Shown one piece after another: positions 35,125 to 43,279 of a stretch of DNA of 64,000 nt. Positions within the stretch are counted from its first letter, which is position 1. The number at the start of each line of letters is the position of its first letter. The translations under genes were made by a program, and so were the position numbers. A model generated the notes under the pieces. That model ran no database searches, was not told the DNA's origin, and was given only the letters and a program-made list of their open reading frames with translations. The DNA lies in assembly GCF_902832885.1 (NCBI RefSeq), contig NZ_CADFDK010000002.1, positions 558,001-622,000 on the forward strand, read 5' to 3'. Source of the DNA: Burkholderia seminalis DSM 23518. Its GTDB lineage: Bacteria > Pseudomonadota > Gammaproteobacteria > Burkholderiales > Burkholderiaceae.

Positions 35125-35144
35125 ATTTCCGCAACAAACGAAAT
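35125..35144. promoter_or_regulatory. Dyad ATTTC-N10-GAAAT upstream of the PotD-like gene
   Basis: A perfect 5-bp inverted repeat with 10-bp spacer in the 150-bp gap between the aldehyde dehydrogenase stop and the binding-protein start. The T-N11-A type shape is that expected of a LysR site, and the nearby LysR gene (26992) is a candidate. Confidence 0.5.
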
Positions 35145-35187
35145 ATCCGCATGCGCGGCATGAGATAAACGCATGAGCCGGGCGGCC

Positions 35188-36660
35188 TCAGCGGGCCGGC
35201 ATCATGACCTGCTTGATCTCCTGGAACGCAGCCAGCCCGAACGGACCGAGCTCGCGCCCGACGCTGCTGCGCTTGTAGCCGCCCCATGAGGTTTGCGGAT
35301 AGATCAGCTGCGGTGTGTTGATCCACACGACGCCTGCCTCGAGTGCGTCGGCGACCCGCTTGCCGCGTGCCGTGTCGCGCGTGACGATGGTCGCGACGAG
35401 CCCGTATTCGGTATCGTTGGCGGCCGCGATCGCGTCGTCCTCGGTATCGAATGTGCGGACGCACAGCACCGGCCCGAAGATTTCGTCGCGCCACAGCGCG
35501 CTGTCGGTCGGCACGTCGGCGAACAGCGCGGGCCGGACGAAGTAACCGGGGCCGGCGGGCACGTCGCCGCCCGCCACCAGCCGCGCGCCGTCGGCGCGGC
35601 CTTGCGCGAGGTAGTGCTTCACGCGTTCGTATTGCGCACGGTTCGTCAGCGGGCCCATCTGCACGCCCTCGGCGAACGGCGGGCCGACGACGGTCGCGTC
35701 GATCCGCCGCGCGAGACGCGCGATCAGGTCTTCGGCGAGCGGAGCGGCGACGAGCACGCGCGAGGTCGCCGAACACATCTGCCCGGCGTTGAACAGGCCG
35801 CCGCCGGCGATCAGCTCGACCGCCTGGTCGGGATCGGCGTCGTCGAACACGACGATCGACGACTTGCCGCCCAGTTCGAGGCCGATGCCCTTGATCGTGT
35901 CCGCGGCGGCTTTCATGACCTGCGCACCGACCCCCGTGCTGCCGGTAAATGACACCTTCGCGACGAGCGGATGCGCGCACAGCGGGGCGCCGACGTCGTG
36001 ACCGGTGCCCGTCACGACGTTCAGCACGCCGGGCGGCAGGCCCGCCGCGGCGGCGATCGCGGCGAGTTCGAGTTCGGGCAGCGGCGTGATCTCGGACGGC
36101 TTCAGCACGACGGTGCAGCCGGCTGCGAGCGCGGGCGCGAGCTTCCACGCCGTCGTCACCATCGGGAAATTCCACGGCACGATCAGCGCGGCGACGCCGG
36201 CCGGTTCGCGCCGGATCCACGCGCGGTGGTGGTCGTCGGGTAGCGCGACCTCGGTTTCGCCGTCCGTGTCGAGCCGTTCGGCGAGGCCGGCGTAGTAGTC
36301 GAACGTGGCGATCACGTCGGCGACGTCGATCTCCGCTTCCGCGAACGGCTTGCCGTTGTTGAGCGACTGCAGTGTCGCGAGCCGCGCGCGGTGCGCGTCG
36401 ACGCCGCGTGCGATCGCGCGGAGCAGGGCCGCGCGCGCGGTGCCCGTCGTGCGTTTCCAGCGGGGAAACGCGCGGGCCGCGGCCCGGACGGCGCGCTCGA
36501 CGTCCGCGTCGTCGCCGGCATCGACCCGCGCGAGGACCGCTTCGGTCGACGGATCGACGACGGGCAGCGTGGCGCCGCCGACGCCGGGTCCCCACACGCC
36601 ATCGATGAGGAGCCCGGTATGCAGCGGCGGATCGAAACGAAACGCGGCGGCCGGACTCAT
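35188..36660 (-). CDS. Aldehyde dehydrogenase (betaine-aldehyde / 4-guanidinobutyraldehyde type)
   Basis: A 490-residue NAD(P)+-dependent aldehyde dehydrogenase. Signatures: LIVPWNFPMVTTAWKLAPAL, VSFTGSTGVGAQV, GLELGGKSSIVV (general base Glu) and GGLFNAGQMCSATSRVLVAA (catalytic Cys), plus LRD/WRDEIFGPVL near the end. Its ATG overlaps the decarboxylase stop by 4 bp (36657-36660), so the two proteins act as a pair. The pairing with a 2-ketoarginine decarboxylase-like enzyme suggests 4-guanidinobutyraldehyde as substrate, giving 4-guanidinobutyrate. The sequence family also includes betaine aldehyde dehydrogenases. Confidence 0.9.
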   Translation of the reverse strand: MSPAAAFRFDPPLHTGLLIDGVWGPGVGGATLPVVDPSTEAVLARVDAGDDADVERAVRAAARAFPRWKRTTGTARAALLRAIARGVDAHRARLATLQSLNNGKPFAEAEIDVADVIATFDYYAGLAERLDTDGETEVALPDDHHRAWIRREPAGVAALIVPWNFPMVTTAWKLAPALAAGCTVVLKPSEITPLPELELAAIAAAAGLPPGVLNVVTGTGHDVGAPLCAHPLVAKVSFTGSTGVGAQVMKAAADTIKGIGLELGGKSSIVVFDDADPDQAVELIAGGGLFNAGQMCSATSRVLVAAPLAEDLIARLARRIDATVVGPPFAEGVQMGPLTNRAQYERVKHYLAQGRADGARLVAGGDVPAGPGYFVRPALFADVPTDSALWRDEIFGPVLCVRTFDTEDDAIAAANDTEYGLVATIVTRDTARGKRVADALEAGVVWINTPQLIYPQTSWGGYKRSSVGRELGPFGLAAFQEIKQVMMPAR

Positions 36661-38351
36661 GGCTGCACCTGACCGAACCACGCCGCTTCGTCGATCTCGA
36701 TCACAGTCGGAATCGCGCGCGCGGCGGCGTCGCGCAACGCGGCGGCCAGTGCGGCGGGCGTCGCGGCCGCGTGCGCCGCGCAGCCGAAGGCGCGCGCGAG
36801 CGCCACGAAATCGGGTGCGTACGGATCGACGCCGACCGGCGTGATGTCGCGCGCGATCATGTATTTGCGGATCTCGCCGTAACCGCGGTTGTTCCAGACG
36901 ATCACGATCACCGGCAGGCGGGCCTCGACCGCGCTCGCGAGCTCCGGCAAAGTGAACTGCAGGCCGCCATCGCCGATCAGGCAGACGACCGGGCGCGCCG
37001 GCGCGGCGAGCTTCGCGCCGATCGCGGCGGGCAGCCCGTAGCCGAGCGTGCCGTAGCCGGTCGACGAGTTGAACCAGCTGCGCGGCGCGGGCGCGTCGTG
37101 GGTGAAATTGCCGACGTAGACGGGGCTCGTCGAATCGCCGGCGACGATCACGCCCGGCAGCGTCGTGACGACCGTGTCGATCAGTCGCGCCTGCGCGCGC
37201 ACGTGGCCGTCGTGGCCGGACGCGATCTCGGCACGCACGGCGGCCACGCGTGAGGCACCCCAGCCGGCTTCCGGTGTCGGCGCGGGTTTTTCGTGCAGAC
37301 GGGTCGACAGCGTGCCGAGCGCGAGCCGCGCATCGCCGGCGATGGCGATCTCCGCGCGGGCATTGCGCATCAGCTGCTGCGCATCGATGTCGATGCGAAT
37401 CAGCCGTCCGTCGATCGCGAAGCGACCGTCGAACGTGACGTCGTAATCCGTTTCGCCGAGCTCGGTGCCGACGGCGAGCACCACGTCGGCATCGCGGATC
37501 GCCGCGCGGGTGGCCGGCAGCGACTGGGTGGAGCCGATCAGCAGCGGATGGCCGGGCGGCAGCAGGCCCTTCGCGTTGATCGTCAGCGCGACGGGCGCGT
37601 GCAGGCGTTCGGCGAGTTCGCGCAATTCGGCTGCCGCCTGCACGGCACCGCCGCCCGCCAGGATCAGCGGCCGGCGTGCGTGGGCGAGCAGGTCCGCGGC
37701 CGCCGCGAGCGCACCGGCATCAGGCGCGGGGCGCGCGGGCAGCGCGGGCGGGGTGGCGGGCAGCGCGGGCGCCGGCATCACGATCACGTCGAGCGGAATC
37801 TCGATATGCACGGGCCGTGGCCGCGCGCTTTCGAAGACGGCGAATGCGCGCGCGAGGACCTGCGGCAGGTCGGCCGCGTCCAGCAGCGTGTGCGAGAACG
37901 CGGTGAGCCCCGCGAAGACGTTGCGCTGCGACGGCAGCTCGTGCAGACGGCCGTCGCCGCTGCCGAGCTCGCGCCGCGCGTTGACGCTCGAGATCACCAG
38001 CATCGGGATCGAATCCGCGTAGGCCTGTGCCATCGCGGTCGCGATATTGGTCATGCCGGGCCCGGTGATGATGAAGCAGACGCCCGGCCGGCCGGTGACG
38101 CGGGCATAACCGTCGGCCATGAAGCCGGCGCCCTGTTCGTGGCGCGGCGTCACATGGCGGATCGACGACTCGGCGAGCCCGCGATAGAGCTCGACGGTAT
38201 GCACGCCGGGAATGCCGAACACGCATTCGACGTCGTAACGTTCGAGCAGGCCGACGAGTGCTTCGCCGCAAGTGCGGGGGCGGGCAAGGGACGGTGCCGG
38301 CGGGGCCGTGCAGGCCGCGGCGATGCAGGGAAGAGGGACTGGGCGGTTCAT
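36657..38351 (-). CDS. Thiamine-diphosphate-dependent decarboxylase (AruI-like / acetolactate-synthase-like)
   Basis: A 564-residue ThDP enzyme starting MNRPVPLPCIAAACTAPPAP. The catalytic Glu region is VTPRHEQGAGFMADGYARVT, then ITGPGMTNIATAM, a central domain, and the ThDP/Mg motif IGDGGLQFTLPELASAVEAR ending in WNN. A HELPSQR sequence after GSGDGRLHELPSQR is a feature I associate with 5-guanidino-2-oxopentanoate decarboxylase (AruI). Followed directly (4-bp overlap) by an aldehyde dehydrogenase. It may also be an acetolactate-synthase-like decarboxylase of another 2-oxo acid; no small regulatory subunit is present, so branched-chain biosynthesis is unlikely. Confidence 0.85.
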   Translation of the reverse strand: MNRPVPLPCIAAACTAPPAPSLARPRTCGEALVGLLERYDVECVFGIPGVHTVELYRGLAESSIRHVTPRHEQGAGFMADGYARVTGRPGVCFIITGPGMTNIATAMAQAYADSIPMLVISSVNARRELGSGDGRLHELPSQRNVFAGLTAFSHTLLDAADLPQVLARAFAVFESARPRPVHIEIPLDVIVMPAPALPATPPALPARPAPDAGALAAAADLLAHARRPLILAGGGAVQAAAELRELAERLHAPVALTINAKGLLPPGHPLLIGSTQSLPATRAAIRDADVVLAVGTELGETDYDVTFDGRFAIDGRLIRIDIDAQQLMRNARAEIAIAGDARLALGTLSTRLHEKPAPTPEAGWGASRVAAVRAEIASGHDGHVRAQARLIDTVVTTLPGVIVAGDSTSPVYVGNFTHDAPAPRSWFNSSTGYGTLGYGLPAAIGAKLAAPARPVVCLIGDGGLQFTLPELASAVEARLPVIVIVWNNRGYGEIRKYMIARDITPVGVDPYAPDFVALARAFGCAAHAAATPAALAAALRDAAARAIPTVIEIDEAAWFGQVQP

Positions 38352-38554
38352 GGATCGTGACGTGCCGATTGGGAGGGTGAGTGGCCCGTACCGCAAACGA
38401 GGGGGCATGAAGCGGATTGTCGGCGTCGATCCGGGGCGCCAACAATCGATTAGTTTTCATGCCGCGCATGAGCGCCGTGCATGGCGGTACCTGATCGCGG
38501 GGACGTCGTGATTCGTCAGGTGAATGGCGTGCGCGGGCACGCAACCGGCGCGCG

Positions 38555-39490
38555 CTAGCGTTCGCGTTTCGTCTTGCGTGCCGGCCGTGTGTCGCCAATC
38601 CTCTCCTTCATCGCATCGATGAACGCCCGCACCTTCGGCGTGGGCAGCCGCGTCGACGGATACACCGCATGAATTCCGGCCGGTGCCGAGCGCCACGCGG
38701 GCAGCAGCCGCACGAGCCGGCCGGCCGCGACGTCGTCCGCGGTCGAGAAATCCGTCAGCAACCCGAAGCCGCCGCCCGCGAGCACGATCGCGCGGCATGC
38801 GGTCGCGGTGTTCGATACGACCGGTGCGGCACAGCGGACGGCCGCGCTGCCGCCGCTCGCGTTGTCGAGTTCGAGCGTGTGCGGGCGCGGCAGCGTCGAC
38901 AGCATCACGAACGGCAGCGCGGCGAGCGCATCCGGATCGCGCGGCAGCCCGTGCCGGGCGACGAACGCCGGGCTCGCCACCAGCCATTTCTCGTACGTGC
39001 CGAGCTGCACCGCGCGATAGTTCGAATCGGCGAGGCGGCCGATGCGGATCGCGACGTCGAGATTGTCCGCGACGAGATCGACGACGCGGTCGTTCGCCAC
39101 CAGTTCGACGTCGAGCCCCGGATGCCGGTCGCGCAACGCGACGACGGCCGGAGCGACGACCAAAGCGCCGTAGTCGATCGGCACGCTCACGCGCAGCGTG
39201 CCGCGCAGCGGCCCGGCGTCGGACGATACCGCGTCGAGCGCGGTTTCGGTCGCGCGTACGATGTCGCGGCACGCGTCGTAGAACACGCGCCCCGCATCCG
39301 TCACGCTCAGCCGCCGCGTCGTGCGCACCAGCAGGTTCGTGCCGACCTCGGATTCGAGGCGCTGCATGTGCGTGCTGACGACCGTCTTCGCGAGGCCGAG
39401 CCGCTCGGCCGCGGCCGTCAGCGAGCCGGCCTCGACCACCGCGACGAAGATCGCCAGCCGGTTCAGGTTCACGTCGCGCAAGTCGGCCAT
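38555..39490 (-). CDS. LysR-family transcriptional regulator
   Basis: A 311-residue LysR protein: wHTH (VNLNRLAIFVAVVEAGSLTA, LGLAKTVVSTHMQRLE) and an effector domain from RGTLRVSVPIDYGALVVAPA. It belongs to the CrgA/DsdC-like group in sequence style. It is divergent from the glutathione S-transferase gene across 126 bp and so probably controls it and the flavin oxidoreductase after it. A basic tail RPARKTKRER ends the protein. Confidence 0.9.
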   Translation of the reverse strand: MADLRDVNLNRLAIFVAVVEAGSLTAAAERLGLAKTVVSTHMQRLESEVGTNLLVRTTRRLSVTDAGRVFYDACRDIVRATETALDAVSSDAGPLRGTLRVSVPIDYGALVVAPAVVALRDRHPGLDVELVANDRVVDLVADNLDVAIRIGRLADSNYRAVQLGTYEKWLVASPAFVARHGLPRDPDALAALPFVMLSTLPRPHTLELDNASGGSAAVRCAAPVVSNTATACRAIVLAGGGFGLLTDFSTADDVAAGRLVRLLPAWRSAPAGIHAVYPSTRLPTPKVRAFIDAMKERIGDTRPARKTKRER

Positions 39491-39616
39491 CGTCGATTGT
39501 CCTATGAAAGAGGATAATGTTTCCGCGATTATCCGTCTTCTGGCGACGAACGGCGAGCGCTACGCTGGAGCCGTTCGTCGCCGATTCCCGGCGGCGCGAG
39601 AATCCGGAGTGTTTCC

Positions 39617-40261
39617 ATGTCTGCCGCCCGCAAGCCTGCCTCGCCGATCCGCGTCTATTCGTTCCTGTTGTCCGGCCACGCGCACCGTGTCCGGTTGTTC
39701 CTGTCGCTGCTCGGGTTGCCGTCCAAAACCATCGACGTCGATCTCGCGGCCGGCGCGCAGCGCGAACCGGCTTTTCTCGCGTTGAATCCGCTCGGGCAGG
39801 TACCGGTGATCGACGACGGCGGCACCGTGATCGCCGATTCGAACGCGATCCTCGTCTACCTCGCGAAGCGCTACGGCGACGCCCACTGGCTGCCCGACGA
39901 TCCGGTCGGCGCGGCCGTCGTGCAGCGCTGGCTGTCGTATGCGGCCGGCCCGATCGCGTCGGGCCCGGCTGCCGCGCGGCTCGTGACCGTGTTCGGCGCG
40001 CAGCTCGATCCGGAGGCCGCCAAGCGTACGGCCGCGAAGGTGCTCGACGTGATCGATCGCGAGCTGGTCGGCAAGCCGTTCGCGGTCGGCGCGCAGCCGA
40101 CGATCGCGGACATCGCCGCTTATACGTACATCGCGCACGCACCGGAAGGCGGCGTGTCGCTCGAACCGTATCCGCACGTGCGCGCATGGCTGGCGCGTAT
40201 CGAGGCGCTGCCGGGCTTCGTCGCGATGCCGACGACGCGCGCGGGCCTGCTCGCCGCGTAA
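39617..40261 (+). CDS. Glutathione S-transferase
   Basis: A 214-residue protein. N-terminal thioredoxin-like domain: IRVYSFLLSGHAHRVRLFLS, LNPLGQVPVIDDGGTVIADS (the glutathione-binding VPxL/I...xxxS pattern). The C-terminal helical domain includes GAQPTIADIAAYTYIAHAPE (capping box D). The first residue set lacks a clear catalytic Tyr; Ser in the LLSGHA position is possible, as in theta/beta types. It is upstream of the redox fusion gene (35-bp gap), so both likely respond to the same LysR. Confidence 0.9.
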   Translation: MSAARKPASPIRVYSFLLSGHAHRVRLFLSLLGLPSKTIDVDLAAGAQREPAFLALNPLGQVPVIDDGGTVIADSNAILVYLAKRYGDAHWLPDDPVGAAVVQRWLSYAAGPIASGPAAARLVTVFGAQLDPEAAKRTAAKVLDVIDRELVGKPFAVGAQPTIADIAAYTYIAHAPEGGVSLEPYPHVRAWLARIEALPGFVAMPTTRAGLLAA

Positions 40262-40296
40262 CCTCCCCTTCAACCAGGCCTCGTCAGGAGCATGCG

Positions 40297-42354
40297 ATGA
40301 ACGCGCCGACCGCCGTCGTACCGGGTTGGGAACTCGACACCGCGCCGTTTCACGCGGGCGAGCTTGCCGTGCAGCAGCGCGCAGGCGTGACGGACGCGGC
40401 GGGTGCGGCCGGCCGGCGCGGCATCCGGCGCTTCATGCCGGACCAGCACCGCGCGTTCTTCGCGCAACTGCCGTTCTTCGTGCTCGGCGGCGTCGATGCG
40501 CACGGCCAGCCGTGGGCGACGCTGCGCGCCGGTGCGCCGGGTTTCGTCACGTCGCCGGACCCGCGCACGCTGCGCATCGCGGCGCGCGCGCTGCCGGGCG
40601 ATCCGCTGGCCGGTACCTGGCAACCGGGCGCGGCGCTCGGCGGGCTCGGGATCGAATTCGATACGCGGCGGCGCAATCGCGTGAACGGCGTCGTGCGCGC
40701 GGTCGACGGCGATGCGCTGACGATCGCCGTCGAGCAGAGCTTCGGCAACTGCGCGAAGTACATCCAGGGCCGCAAGCCCACGTTCATCGCACGCGAAGCC
40801 GATGCGGCCGTCGCGCCCGACGTGTCGGACGCATTGAGCGACGCCGACCGCGCGCTGCTCGCGCAGGCCGATACGTTCTTCGTCGCGAGCGCGAACACGT
40901 CGGCGGAGGCGGGCGCCGCGCGCGGCGCGGACGTGTCGCATCGCGGCGGGATGCCGGGCTTCGTGCGCGTCGACGATGCGAACACGCTGACGACGCCCGA
41001 TTTCAGCGGCAACCGCTTCTTCAACACGCTCGGCAACCTGCAGCACGATCCGCGCGCGGGGCTGCTGTTCATCGATTTCGACAGCGGCGACGTGCTGGTT
41101 GTCGCCGCGCGCGCGGAGATCGTGTGGGACGGGCCGCTCGTCGCGTCGTTCGACGGCGCGCAGCGTGTCGTGCGGTTCCATGTGCGGGAAGTGCGGCGCC
41201 TGCGTGCGGTGCTGCCGTTCCGGTGGTCGGCGGTCGAGCGCGCGCCGCAGTTCGCGGCGACGGCGGCGACTTCGCCGGGCGCCGCGCAGGCGGTCCCGGT
41301 GCCGTCCGCCGTGCCTGCATCGGCACCCGCATGGCGGCCGTTGCGCATCGCGAAGATCGTCGACGAAGCGCGCGCGATCCGGTCGTTTCATTTCGAACCG
41401 GCGGATGGCGGCGTGCTGCCGGCCTACGAAGCCGGACAGCACCTGACGCTGCGCGTCGCGCTGCCGGGCGGCGATGCGCCGGCGATTCGCAGCTACACGC
41501 TGTCGGATGCGCCGGGCGGCGCGCATTACCGGATCACCGTGAAGCGCGAAGGGCGCGTATCGGCGTGGCTGCACGATCATGCGCTGGCCGGCATGACGTT
41601 CGACGCGCAGATGCCGCGCGGCCGCTTCACGTTCGATCTCGCGAGCCCGCGCCCGGCCGTGCTCGTGTCGGCCGGCATCGGCATCACGCCGATGGTCGCG
41701 ATGCTGCGCCGCGCACTGGCCGACGACACGCCGTCGCGCCGCGTGGTGTTCGTGCATGGCGCACGCGATGCGGCCGACCGGCCGTTCGCGGCGCAACTCG
41801 CGGCCATCGCGGCCGCCGACGCGCGCCTGTCGTTGCACTGGTTCGACAGTCATCCTGACGAACGCTCGGCCGCGCGGGCCGGCCGCATCGACGTCGCGCA
41901 GCTGAAGCGGATCCTGTCGTTCGACGACTACGACTTCTACCTGTGCGGGCCCGCGGCGTTCATGCGCGACCTGTACGACGGGCTGCGCGCGCTGAACGTG
42001 CCGGACGAACGCATCCGCTTCGAGGCGCTCGGGCCGTCGAGCGTCTCGCGTCGTGTGGCGCGCGAGACGCTCGCGCGAGCGGCGCCGGGCGTGCCGGTCG
42101 TGTTCCGGCGCACGGCGCGCGAAACCGCGTGGACACCTGCCGACGGCACGCTGCTCGAATTCGCCGAGGGGCAGGGCGTGGCCGTGCCGTCCGAATGCCG
42201 TTCCGGCTCGTGCGGCACCTGCGCGACGCGCGTGCTGTCCGGCGCGGTCGACTACGCGCAAACGCCCGACGCGCCGGTCGAACCGGGCTGCGCGCTGCTG
42301 TGCGTCGCGCGGCCCGCGCCAGGCGCCGCGGAGCCGCTCGTGCTCGACCGCTGA
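40297..42354 (+). CDS. Trifunctional redox fusion: PNPOx-like + ferredoxin reductase + 2Fe-2S ferredoxin
   Basis: A 685-residue protein. Residues about 1-330 resemble the flavin-binding pyridoxamine 5'-phosphate oxidase fold (GRRGIRRFMPDQHRAFFAQL and FVLGGVDAHGQPWATLRAGA). Residues 345-590 are an FAD/NAD(P)-binding ferredoxin reductase (RSYTLSDAPG, VLVSAGIGITPMVAMLRRAL, YLCGPAAFMRDL). The last 90 residues carry a plant-type 2Fe-2S motif (ECRSGSCGTCATRVLSG with a later CALLC). A second in-frame ATG is not used; GTCAGGAG precedes 40297. It likely passes electrons from NAD(P)H to an acceptor bound at the PNPOx-like domain. The acceptor is unknown. Confidence 0.88.
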   Translation: MNAPTAVVPGWELDTAPFHAGELAVQQRAGVTDAAGAAGRRGIRRFMPDQHRAFFAQLPFFVLGGVDAHGQPWATLRAGAPGFVTSPDPRTLRIAARALPGDPLAGTWQPGAALGGLGIEFDTRRRNRVNGVVRAVDGDALTIAVEQSFGNCAKYIQGRKPTFIAREADAAVAPDVSDALSDADRALLAQADTFFVASANTSAEAGAARGADVSHRGGMPGFVRVDDANTLTTPDFSGNRFFNTLGNLQHDPRAGLLFIDFDSGDVLVVAARAEIVWDGPLVASFDGAQRVVRFHVREVRRLRAVLPFRWSAVERAPQFAATAATSPGAAQAVPVPSAVPASAPAWRPLRIAKIVDEARAIRSFHFEPADGGVLPAYEAGQHLTLRVALPGGDAPAIRSYTLSDAPGGAHYRITVKREGRVSAWLHDHALAGMTFDAQMPRGRFTFDLASPRPAVLVSAGIGITPMVAMLRRALADDTPSRRVVFVHGARDAADRPFAAQLAAIAAADARLSLHWFDSHPDERSAARAGRIDVAQLKRILSFDDYDFYLCGPAAFMRDLYDGLRALNVPDERIRFEALGPSSVSRRVARETLARAAPGVPVVFRRTARETAWTPADGTLLEFAEGQGVAVPSECRSGSCGTCATRVLSGAVDYAQTPDAPVEPGCALLCVARPAPGAAEPLVLDR

Positions 42355-42476
42355 CGCACCCTGCGACACGCCGCCGCAGACGGCCTGCTGCGCGAAAAGC
42401 GCGCGCAACTGCTTCTTTTTTCGGATGCCGGTCGGATCGACGATAGCGTCAACCGATTCGATGAAAGGAGCCCATC

Positions 42477-42680
42477 ATGAAACTGCTCGGCATGGTCCGC
42501 CTGGTCCTGTGGAGTTTCTTCGGCGTGCGCAACAGCAAGTCGCACGCGACCGATCTCGCGAACGCCAACTTCACGTTGCTGCCGTTCGTGGCGATCCTGC
42601 TTGCGCTGCTGGTCGGCGCGGTGATCTACGGCGTCGTGCATCTCGTCGTCGATCCGACCGTGACGATGCAGGGGTTCTGA
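42477..42680 (+). CDS. DUF2970-family small membrane protein
   Basis: A 67-residue protein starting MKLLGMVRLVLWSFFGVRNS, preceded by GAAAGGAG. The RLVLWSFFGVRNSKSHATDL opening followed by one long hydrophobic helix (LLPFVAILLALLVGAVIYGV) is the DUF2970 pattern. Function unknown. Located 123 bp after the redox fusion gene; a hairpin-like GCGCGAAAAGCGCGC and a T-run at 42415-42421 lie in between. Confidence 0.85.
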   Translation: MKLLGMVRLVLWSFFGVRNSKSHATDLANANFTLLPFVAILLALLVGAVIYGVVHLVVDPTVTMQGF

Positions 42681-43279
42681 GCGGTGTCGAACCGGTAGCG
42701 GGCCGTGATTCCCGCGCCGGTTTTCGTCCGTTCGACCGGCGCGTGACCGCACCGGTCGTCGAGGTCGCCGCGCACGATGCGCGGCGCGATCGCGCCGCCG
42801 CCGCCGGCGCGCCCTCCGCAGCCTATTTCCCCCATCCCGCCGTTCCCGCCTCCCGTTCCGCCCGATTCCACGGCCATCGGTCCCGCCCGGGGTAAAATGC
42901 GCGCCACGCCGCGATGTCGCGCGCGACGGGCAGGCCGCCGTTCCGACGAACGGCCGGCGCAAGCGCCCGCCGCCCGCACCGGGGCGTTCGAAGCGTCCCC
43001 CGCATGACACGACCGCGCGATGCCGCCGGCCGCCCGCCCGCTCCCGACGAATCCGTCGGCGGCTGCGTCGGTGCCCGGCGCGTCACCTGAATCCGATGTC
43101 CCATCCCGCGTCCTCCTGGCTGACCGGCATGCGTGCGTGCCATATCGTCCGGTTCGTCTGATGAATGGCGTGTCGCCGCACGCGGCCGGTGACGGTGCGG
43201 ATTACGTCCGCGGGGGCATGCTTCGCAGCTTCGTAACGGGTTTCGACAGGGTCGAGTGGCGAGTTTTCCATCCAGAACA
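42681..43279. other. 599-bp intergenic region upstream of the TonB-dependent receptor
   Basis: No ORF with coding character and no clear riboswitch. I looked for the TPP and cobalamin riboswitch cores because of the transporter cluster downstream and did not find them. GC-rich pairing segments (for example around 42900-43000) and a TAAAAT at about 42893 are present. The regulation signal for the receptor is probably in the last 200 bp. Confidence 0.6.

Noticed and set aside
36657-38351. Acetolactate synthase large subunit for branched-chain amino-acid synthesis
   Set aside because: No small regulatory subunit or reductoisomerase is adjacent, and it is coupled to an aldehyde dehydrogenase in a transport/catabolic block.
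43060-43140. Possible cobalamin riboswitch before the TonB receptor (AGCCAGGAG on the minus strand, GGTGCCCG on the plus strand)
   Set aside because: The two fragments are on opposite strands and the conserved core elements are missing.
42681-43279. TPP riboswitch before the TonB-PnuC cassette
   Set aside because: Neither the CTGAGA nor the ACCTGATCTGGATAATGCC-type segment is present in the region.
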